The position numbers were made by a program, and so were the translations under genes. A stretch of 19,682 nt of DNA from CAZDDI01 sp964504195 (GTDB lineage: Bacteria; Chloroflexota; Anaerolineae; B4-G1; SLSP01). The notes under the pieces were generated by a model. That model was given only the letters and a program-made list of their open reading frames with translations. It was not told where the DNA came from and ran no database searches. The stretch spans positions 1 to 19,682 of the forward strand of contig CAZDDI010000067.1 of assembly GCA_964504195.1 (NCBI GenBank), given 5' to 3'. This document shows positions 14,684-19,682 of the stretch, in pieces (position 1 is the first letter of the stretch; the number at the start of each line of letters is the position of its first letter).

Positions 14684-15914
14684 GCAATCTATCCTGGATC
14701 CTATTTCATTTACACTTGAAGTGCTGACACCGCTACATATCGGCATGGGCGATAAGTTGGGTCGGATGTCTATGGTAACTGACGGCAAGCAATTACACAT
14801 CGTAGACGAAGACCGCTTGTTGCAACAAGTTGGACAAGATACCAGACGGCAAAGCGAATTCATCCGTTGTGCTGAGAACAGTGGGCGGTTGGATATTTTT
14901 TTGAAAGATTATGGAATCCGTGTCGAGGATGTAAGCCTGTACTCCGAGCCAATAGTCGGCGAATTGCCTGGGAATGAAGTCTTGCCTTTCATCAAGGCTG
15001 CCGGTAGCCGGCCCCATCCCTACATTCCAGGCTCATCCCTCAAAGGCGCGGTGCGCGGCGCATTTCTACGCGCTGCATTACAGTCTGAACCAGCCTTATT
15101 GGCGCAGGCTCAAGACAAGGTACGCGAGCATATTCGCAGGCACGGCGACGCCAAACGAGCAGATGATGATATAGAGCGCCTATTTTTCGGGCAAGACCAA
15201 CATCATGAATGGCTACGTGCTTTGCACTTCCGCGACACTCGCAACGCACCTCTTGATGCATTAGCCGTGATGCAAGTACAAACGTTTTCCGTTGGGCGCA
15301 CTAAAGAACTACAACCCAAAAATTACTCCTTGCATCCTGAAGTCTTGATGCCGCGCAAAGGTATCAAGGGCGAGGCAGTCATTCAGACCTACCTTTTGGG
15401 AAACACGACGCGAGATGTGCTAAATGTTCAGCGAGCGCGCAAGTGGATTCCTAACTTTATCCAAAAATGCAATGAGGCAGCTAAGGGTTGGATAGACCAC
15501 GAGATTGCATTTTACACACAATACCCGCTACCCGAATTGCTCCAATGGTATCAGGAGCGACAGATTGAATTGAATGCTCTGTTACAAGACCCGGCAGCTA
15601 CAGCGTGTTTCTTGTGGATAGGTTGGGGAAGCGGGTATGAAAGTCAGGCGATTGGCAATTTGTTCGATGATCCATTGCGCTCTGAATTGCGGAAGGAATA
15701 TGTCATGGGAAAAGTTGTACATAAAGGGTGCAATCAGCGCGTTAGTTTGGCCAAGAAACCGGAAGGCAATAAACGGTGGCGTTGTAAACAATGTCAAATG
15801 AATATATCCGATGGCGAGCTAATTCTTGTCTTGCCTTTTACTAAAAGCCGAAAACTGGCGCGCACAGCAAACGGCTTATATCCTTTGGGTTGGCTAAAAC
15901 TCCATCTGACGTAG
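14676..15914 (+). CDS. csm5: Csm5, type III-A 3'-end RAMP with an added zinc-ribbon-like insert
   Basis: A 412-residue RAMP that caps the Csm complex at the crRNA 3' end and takes part in crRNA maturation. FTLEVLTPLHIGMGDKLG at 12-29 and PYIPGSSLKGAVRGAFLRA at 115-133 are standard Csm5 motifs, and FTKSRKLARTANGLYPLGWL near the end matches the family C-terminus. Between them, residues 349-373 carry HKGC...CKQC (His349, Cys352, Cys370, Cys373), spaced like a small zinc ribbon that I do not recall as a standard part of Csm5. The start overlaps csm4 by 8 bases with GGAGGAGAG just upstream. Confidence 0.9.
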   Translation: MPEQSILDPISFTLEVLTPLHIGMGDKLGRMSMVTDGKQLHIVDEDRLLQQVGQDTRRQSEFIRCAENSGRLDIFLKDYGIRVEDVSLYSEPIVGELPGNEVLPFIKAAGSRPHPYIPGSSLKGAVRGAFLRAALQSEPALLAQAQDKVREHIRRHGDAKRADDDIERLFFGQDQHHEWLRALHFRDTRNAPLDALAVMQVQTFSVGRTKELQPKNYSLHPEVLMPRKGIKGEAVIQTYLLGNTTRDVLNVQRARKWIPNFIQKCNEAAKGWIDHEIAFYTQYPLPELLQWYQERQIELNALLQDPAATACFLWIGWGSGYESQAIGNLFDDPLRSELRKEYVMGKVVHKGCNQRVSLAKKPEGNKRWRCKQCQMNISDGELILVLPFTKSRKLARTANGLYPLGWLKLHLT

Positions 15915-15924
15915 GAAGTCGTAA

Positions 15925-16902
15925 ATGGGCGTTAATCACTTGATGTCAATAGGCACCTCGCTGGGTGCGGTCACATCGTCGCTGGCGTACTTATTGCATC
16001 ACGAGCGGGAATATCTGGCAGAAAGCGAGGGCAGCATTGTTGAAAGCGTGGTGCTCTTTTGTTCCCCCGATGTACGGCAGGGAGACACGAAAGCCGATGA
16101 ATCCATCCGTAACGAATACGGCAAAACAAAAGCAGGTCGCACATGGTCAAACACGTCATTGCGAGAAGTATTGGCCGACTTTCTTCCGACCAGCGAAATC
16201 GGGCAACGGATGCGCGACGAACGCGCCAAACTCTATATCTGGCCGGTGGATGTGACCGACTATGACCGTTGCTTCGAAGCGGTTGTCAAAACCACGCTGT
16301 CTCTGGCGCGCGCCGACGATACCGGCAAGCGCTTGTGGGCCAATATCACCGGCGGCACCAACGTGCTCAACGCTGCGTTGATGCAGACAGCTTCATTGAG
16401 CGGGCTGGTAGACCGGATTTACTATGTCTTTCTGGCGAACAATGACGACCGCAAGTATCTCAACCCGTCGAGCGAACGCGCGGATCGGTTCCGGGTCTCA
16501 TTTATCCCGCGCGTCAAAACGGCGTATGATGAGCGTTATTACTTGATTCTGGACAAACTGGCTTCTTTGCCAGAGGGTGAGTGGATAACGGGAGAACAGT
16601 TATTTAAACAATTGCGGAGCGACCCATCTACCAGCGATTGGATGGGGAAAATGGAATGGTCTCATTTTCGAAACCAGTATCTCAACCGTATGGCGGGAAC
16701 AAATGACGATTGTGTTATTGAGGAACAGGATAAGAGCGAATTTGAGCGGCTCATTCGCATCAATGCGCGCGGGCAAAAAGTATGGGAATATGTGTACTGT
16801 AATGAATTGATTGAGGCACTGACCCACCGCGAAACGCGAAACCCAGAGTTGGTTCAGCAGTGCAAGCGCGAACTGGAAAGCTGGACTGTGCAGCTTACAT
16901 AA
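15925..16902 (+). CDS. CARF-domain protein with C-terminal winged-helix-like region
   Basis: A 325-residue ancillary protein of the type III system, likely bound and switched by cyclic oligoadenylate. The N-terminal CARF domain shows MSIGTSLGAVTSSLAYLL (7-24, first ligand loop) and LWANITGGTNVLNAALMQTA (137-156, the TGGTN ligand motif), then DRIYYVFL. The C-terminal ~120 residues read LDKLASLPEGEWITGEQLFK, then FRNQYLNRMAG, CVIEEQD, LIRINARGQKVWEYV, which looks like a winged helix with a wing. No HEPN R-x(4-6)-H motif and no PD-(D/E)xK motif is visible, so it is not an ordinary Csm6/Csx1 RNase; a DNA- or protein-binding output is more likely. It begins 10 bases after csm5 with AGGAAG as ribosome-binding site. 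Confidence 0.75.
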   Translation: MGVNHLMSIGTSLGAVTSSLAYLLHHEREYLAESEGSIVESVVLFCSPDVRQGDTKADESIRNEYGKTKAGRTWSNTSLREVLADFLPTSEIGQRMRDERAKLYIWPVDVTDYDRCFEAVVKTTLSLARADDTGKRLWANITGGTNVLNAALMQTASLSGLVDRIYYVFLANNDDRKYLNPSSERADRFRVSFIPRVKTAYDERYYLILDKLASLPEGEWITGEQLFKQLRSDPSTSDWMGKMEWSHFRNQYLNRMAGTNDDCVIEEQDKSEFERLIRINARGQKVWEYVYCNELIEALTHRETRNPELVQQCKRELESWTVQLT

Positions 16903-16923
16903 AGCCGATTCAGGAGACCTGAT

Positions 16924-17793
16924 ATGACCCGAATGGTTGCCCTTATCGGCGAACAGCCGACGCCCAATCTGTTGCCGCTGCTGCACGTCGCGGCGACCGA
17001 CAGCTTGCTCGTCTTTACCCAGCGCACCGCGCCACACAAAGACCGCTTGAAGCGCGTATTGCAGGGACGAGTGCGGACCCAAGAATTGGAAACGCCGCCC
17101 TATGACATCATCGAAATCGGCCGCCGTCTTGAGAAGTCGCTCGTCGAATTGGGTTGGAACATGCCCGATCTGGTGTTCAACCTGACCGGCGGCACTAAGG
17201 CAATGGCTTTTGCCGCCTACGATTTGGCCGTGCGCTGGCGCAGCGAGTTTTTGTATTTCCAGACCGAAGGGGCGCGTAGCCTGGTCTATCGTTACGCCAC
17301 AGCATCGGGTTCGCCTGCGCTAATGGGTACGCCGGAAGAGCTCGGGACGCTGTTGACAATAGACGACTATCTCCGCTTATATGCTGAAACGTACAATGAA
17401 GAAGGAACCAAGGAACCTTTCGAGCAAATGGTGTACGATGCGCTCAAGGCTTCGCCGCTGGTTTCCGAAGTGCGGGCAGGCATCCGCACGTTGGGCGCGT
17501 TGGAGATTGACCTGGTGATTCGCTGCGGCAATCAAATCGGGATTGCTGAGATCAAGCGACACGCCAAAAAGCAAGGCATTGACCAGTTGAACTCGGCAAG
17601 CGAGCAACGAAACCTGGGGACATACGCTTCCAAATTCTTGATTTCGGCTGCGCCAGTAGACCAAAACAACAAGGACCTGGCGAATGCTTATAGAATCACG
17701 GTTATCGAGTTGCCGAGCGCCGCTACTGGGGCTATCTCCCCGGATGATACCGACCGATTGGTGCAGACAGTCACCAAAGTTCTAGGAGCGTGA
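16924..17793 (+). CDS. can2: Can2/Card1-type CARF nuclease (DUF1887 family)
   Basis: A 289-residue cOA-activated nuclease. The N-terminus VALIGEQPTPNLLPLL (4-19) and the motif FNLTGGTKAMAFAAYDLAV (85-103) are the CARF ligand-binding features of the DUF1887 family. The C-terminal domain is PD-(D/E)xK-like: ALEIDLVIRC gives Asp196 and IGIAEIKRH gives Glu209 and Lys211, and Glu164 or Glu167 is a candidate upstream acid. Known members (Card1, Can2) are switched on by cyclic tetra-adenylate and cut nucleic acid (Card1 cuts both single-stranded DNA and RNA), causing dormancy. It is shorter than Card1 (about 370) but all active-site residues are present. The start ATG 16924 has AGGAG seven bases upstream. 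Confidence 0.85.
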   Translation: MTRMVALIGEQPTPNLLPLLHVAATDSLLVFTQRTAPHKDRLKRVLQGRVRTQELETPPYDIIEIGRRLEKSLVELGWNMPDLVFNLTGGTKAMAFAAYDLAVRWRSEFLYFQTEGARSLVYRYATASGSPALMGTPEELGTLLTIDDYLRLYAETYNEEGTKEPFEQMVYDALKASPLVSEVRAGIRTLGALEIDLVIRCGNQIGIAEIKRHAKKQGIDQLNSASEQRNLGTYASKFLISAAPVDQNNKDLANAYRITVIELPSAATGAISPDDTDRLVQTVTKVLGA

Positions 17794-17795
17794 CC

Positions 17796-18176
17796 ATGCT
17801 CATCCTCAACTACTCCCACCCATTGACCCCCGACCAGCTCGCGCAGTTGGAAGCGCTCACCGGGCAGCCCATTGCGGAGGTGCGCGACATTCCTACGCAG
17901 GTGGATGTATCCGCGCCACTCGCGCCGCAAGCGACCGCCCTGGCTGAAGCGGCGCAGCTCTCTGCGGCGGCGTGGCAGACCGCGCCGCTGCTGCTCGTGC
18001 CACCCGCGCTCAACTTCGTGGCGGTGGCGTTGATTGCCGAACTCCACGGACGGATGGGCTATTTCCCGCCCGTCGTGCGCCTGCGGCCGATGACCGGCGC
18101 GCTCCCGCCGCGTTACGAGATCGCCGAGATTATCAACCTGCAAGCCCTGCGTGACGCGGCGCGGAAAACAAGGTAA
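17796..18176 (+). CDS. csx15: Csx15, CRISPR-associated ring-nuclease-family protein
   Basis: A 126-residue protein with the Csx15 pattern: MLILNYSHPLTPDQLAQLEA at the N-terminus, LLLVPPALNFVAVALIAELH in the middle, GRMGYFPPVVRLRPM, then PPRYEIAEIINLQALRDAAR at the end. Csx15 occurs with type III systems and, together with Csx16 and Csx20, has been reported as a ring-nuclease family that degrades cyclic tetra-adenylate; this is from memory. It would dampen the signal that drives the neighbouring CARF proteins. I use ATG 17796, seven bases after TAGGAG, rather than GTG 17790, which would sit too close to that site. The gap after it holds a tandem repeat before cas6. Confidence 0.8.
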   Translation: MLILNYSHPLTPDQLAQLEALTGQPIAEVRDIPTQVDVSAPLAPQATALAEAAQLSAAAWQTAPLLLVPPALNFVAVALIAELHGRMGYFPPVVRLRPMTGALPPRYEIAEIINLQALRDAARKTR

Positions 18177-18207
18177 CGCAAAAACGCAGGGATGCAAAGT
18201 TTACCGC

Positions 18208-18277
18208 ATTCGCCATTCGCTATTCGCTATTCGCTATTCGCTATTCGCTATTCGCTATTCGCCATTCGCCATTCGCT
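18208..18277 (+). repeat. Heptamer tandem repeat upstream of cas6
   Basis: Ten uninterrupted 7-bp units ATTCGC(C/T), 18208-18277, fill most of the 119-base gap between csx15 and cas6 and end 9 bases before the cas6 AAGGAG site. The unit order is one C form, six T forms, two C forms, one T form. Copy number in such arrays usually changes by slippage. It is not a CRISPR array, having no spacers. Confidence 0.95.
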
Positions 18278-18295
18278 ATTTGAAAGGAGTGCTGT

Positions 18296-19213
18296 ATGGA
18301 TTTACTCAGTCTGGTGCTGACGCTCCGCCCCACTGCCGCCGGCACGCCACCGCCGCGCCTGGGCCGCGCGGCTCACGCGATTTTGCTCCAACGCATCGCC
18401 GCGCAAGACCCGGCCCTGGCCGAGGCGCTGCACGCTAACGATGGCCCGAAGCCCTTTACCTGCTCGGATGTGCTGGGCGGACGCCAACAGCAGGCGGTGA
18501 GCCGCGAGCACGCCTACATCCTGCGTTACACGGCGCTTACCGCGCCCGTCGCCGCCGCGCTCGCCAACGCCTTTGCGGTGGGCGATATGCTCACTTTCGA
18601 GGGCGTAGATTTTGAGGTTGTGGCGTTGAATTCGCCATTCGCCATTCGCCATTCGCCATCCGAAGATCCCTGGATGGGCGCTGATGATTATCAATCGCTC
18701 GCCGCGCGCTATCTACTACCCAGCGGCCCTCCCCCGTGCGGCGTGTGGACGTTTGTGCTGGCTGCGCCGTTGGCTTTCCAATCGCAGGGGAAAACCCAGC
18801 CCTTGCCCCTGCCGGAATTGTTCTTTGGCAGTCTGGTGCTCCGCTGGAATGCGTTTGCGCCGGTGGCGCTGCCGGAAGACGGGGTGCGCCGCTATGCCGA
18901 GGAGCTGGTGGCCGTAAGCCGCTTCGAGTTGCGCAGCGCGCCGGGCTGGAATCGCGGGCCAGGGCTGCGGATTGGCGCTATCGGCAGAATCACCTACCGC
19001 GCACTCAACCGCGACCGCTACTGGTTGGCCGTGCTCTCCCTGCTCGCCGAGTTCGCCCGTTACTCTGGCGTGGGTGCCATGACGACGGCGGGCATGGGGC
19101 AGGTGAGGCGAATGGCGAATGGCGAGAGGCGGATGGCGAATGGCGAGAGGCGGATGGCGAATGGCGAGAGGCGGATGGCGGATGGCGAATGGCGGATGGC
19201 GGATGGCGGATAA
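18296..19213 (+). CDS. cas6: Cas6, pre-crRNA endoribonuclease with repeat-derived insert and tail
   Basis: A 305-residue Cas6 RAMP that would cut precursor crRNA within the repeats. The N-terminal RAMP fold includes LGRAAHAILLQRIAAQDPAL with His27 and His46 as possible catalytic residues, then KPFTCSDVLGG; the C-terminal glycine-rich loop YSGVGAMTTAGMGQVR (256-271) is diagnostic. Two parts are made by a 7-bp repeat: NSPFAIRHSPS (112-122) is an in-frame insertion in the middle, and residues 272-305 are a tail of RMANGER-type repeats replacing the normal end, with the stop formed at the end of the repeat tract. The start has AAGGAG six bases upstream. The protein is probably functional, because the insert falls in a loop and the tail follows the last conserved loop. 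Confidence 0.88.
   Translation: MDLLSLVLTLRPTAAGTPPPRLGRAAHAILLQRIAAQDPALAEALHANDGPKPFTCSDVLGGRQQQAVSREHAYILRYTALTAPVAAALANAFAVGDMLTFEGVDFEVVALNSPFAIRHSPSEDPWMGADDYQSLAARYLLPSGPPPCGVWTFVLAAPLAFQSQGKTQPLPLPELFFGSLVLRWNAFAPVALPEDGVRRYAEELVAVSRFELRSAPGWNRGPGLRIGAIGRITYRALNRDRYWLAVLSLLAEFARYSGVGAMTTAGMGQVRRMANGERRMANGERRMANGERRMADGEWRMADGG
18630..18657 (+). repeat. Heptamer repeat inside cas6
   Basis: Four perfect ATTCGCC units (28 bases) plus a partial ATCC lie inside cas6 and are translated as part of NSPFAIRHSPS. They are the same family and orientation as the tract at 18208. As one unit is 7 bases, gain or loss of a single unit would shift the cas6 frame. Confidence 0.95.
19107..19211 (-). 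repeat. Heptamer repeat forming the cas6 3' end
   Basis: Fifteen 7-bp units, GGCGAAT, GGCGAGA or GGCGGAT, are the reverse complement of the ATTCGCC family with point changes. A higher-order 21-base unit of three heptamers is repeated and gives the 7-residue RMANGER repeat. The last unit supplies the T of the cas6 TAA stop. Confidence 0.95.
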
Positions 19214-19228
19214 GAGGGAGGAATAGGA

Positions 19229-19663
19229 ATGGAGTATGAGGAATGGGCGGCGGGGGTGACTGAGAATGTGCGGCGTAGCCCGGTGTGGCAGTTTTATGGA
19301 TATCGGAAAGCGTTATTTGTGTATGATTGGGTGTGGGAGGATTGTGAACATTGGCAAAAAGAGCGGCGGGGATGGGCGATTGTAGAGCAGATTACCCGCA
19401 GTGCCGGTTCGATCAGTGCCAATATCGAGGAGGGGTTTGGTCGGGGCTTTGGCCGCGACTATGCCCGGTTCTTGAAAATTGCAACGGGTTCGGCACGTGA
19501 AACACAGGGCTGGTATTGGCGGGGACGTTGCTTATTGCCTGCTGGCGTATATGAACCGCGCACCACGTTGTTGGACGAAATCATCGCCCTCCTCGTCACC
19601 GAAATCAACCGCCAACTGCGCTACGCGGCCTGTCAAGTCCTGAAATACGTTTACAGAACGTAA
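19229..19663 (+). CDS. Four-helix-bundle protein (S23/IVP-like)
   Basis: A 144-residue all-helical protein of the four-helix-bundle family named for 23S rRNA intervening-sequence proteins and related to the Avd accessory protein of diversity-generating retroelements. The signature is IVEQITRSAGSISANIEEGF, GRDYARFLKIATGSARETQ, and the C-terminal helix LVTEINRQLRYA. The N-terminal ~30 residues (MEYEEWAAGVTENVRRSPVW) are an extended version of the first helix. The start at ATG 19229 follows GAGGGAGGAATAGGA. It lies 15 bases after the cas6 stop, immediately behind the repeat tract. Its biological role is unknown; nothing ties it to CRISPR function except position. No reverse transcriptase or template repeat is present. 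Confidence 0.8.
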   Translation: MEYEEWAAGVTENVRRSPVWQFYGYRKALFVYDWVWEDCEHWQKERRGWAIVEQITRSAGSISANIEEGFGRGFGRDYARFLKIATGSARETQGWYWRGRCLLPAGVYEPRTTLLDEIIALLVTEINRQLRYAACQVLKYVYRT

Positions 19664-19682
19664 GTTCTATCGCCTTATTAAC

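Noticed and set aside
13523..14863. Minus-strand 446-codon frame
   Set aside because: It is the antisense shadow of csm4 and the start of csm5, which show family motifs and ribosome-binding sites.
15925..16902. Csm6/Csx1 HEPN ribonuclease
   Set aside because: The CARF part fits, but no R-x(4-6)-H motif is present in the C-terminal half.
17790..17795. GTG 17790 as csx15 start
   Set aside because: It is only one base from the TAGGAG site, while ATG 17796 has seven-base spacing and gives the family N-terminus.
18208..18277. CRISPR array
   Set aside because: The repeats are 7 bp, contiguous and without spacers; this is a simple tandem repeat.
19229..19663. Diversity-generating retroelement accessory gene (avd)
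   Set aside because: The fold is shared, but no reverse transcriptase, template repeat or variable repeat is present.

Overview
The window looks like bacterial accessory DNA, most probably from a Chloroflexota (Anaerolineae/Caldilineae-like) genome. This rests on the GC-rich composition, a complete type III-A CRISPR operon carrying a Csx15-type gene, TumA/TumE-type toxin-antitoxin genes, a four-helix-bundle (S23/IVP-like) protein, and short intergenic palindromes and heptamer repeats that I associate with such genomes. The taxonomic call is an inference; there is no rRNA or marker gene here.

Left part (1-7270) is a graveyard. An uncharacterised protein that may begin upstream of the window is followed by an RHS-core fragment on the plus strand. 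This fragment is fused tail-to-tail near position 980 to a minus-strand dnaE2-like polymerase gene that has lost both its 3' end and a short 5' segment, the latter with a frameshift. Upstream of dnaE lies an intact GNAT acetyltransferase. Then comes a type I restriction-modification locus reduced to remnants: hsdM with its SAM-binding middle deleted, and the first ~53 codons of hsdS joined to the last ~70 codons of hsdR. Between hsdM and hsdS sit three related TumA-like antitoxin genes and one TumE toxin gene. The toxin gene is split by a 129-bp MITE-like element with inverted ends and a 10-bp target duplication; removing the element and one copy of the duplication restores a continuous ~127-residue TumE frame.

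Right part (7480-19213) is an apparently intact type III-A CRISPR-Cas locus with a large cyclic-oligoadenylate (cOA) signalling module. A minus-strand P-loop NTPase with two Csx3-like segments is divergent from a plus-strand CARF protein with a C-terminal LuxR-type HTH; their start codons share one CATG. A near-consensus promoter (TTGACT, 17 bp, TATACT) fires almost directly onto the CARF-HTH start codon, and a dyad covers both starts. Then follow cas10/csm1 (HD and GGDD both present), csm2, csm3, csm4, csm5, a CARF-wHTH-like protein, a Can2/Card1-type CARF nuclease, csx15 and cas6. No cas1, cas2 or CRISPR array is inside the window.

The cas genes fit one operon (overlaps or short gaps). Cas10 would make cOA on target RNA binding; Can2 would be the destructive effector; the CARF-LuxR and CARF-wHTH proteins would turn the cOA signal into transcriptional or other responses; Csx3-like and Csx15 proteins are candidates for damping the signal. 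Three tracts of a 7-bp tandem repeat lie upstream of, inside and at the 3' end of cas6; two are translated as part of Cas6. A four-helix-bundle protein gene closes the window.
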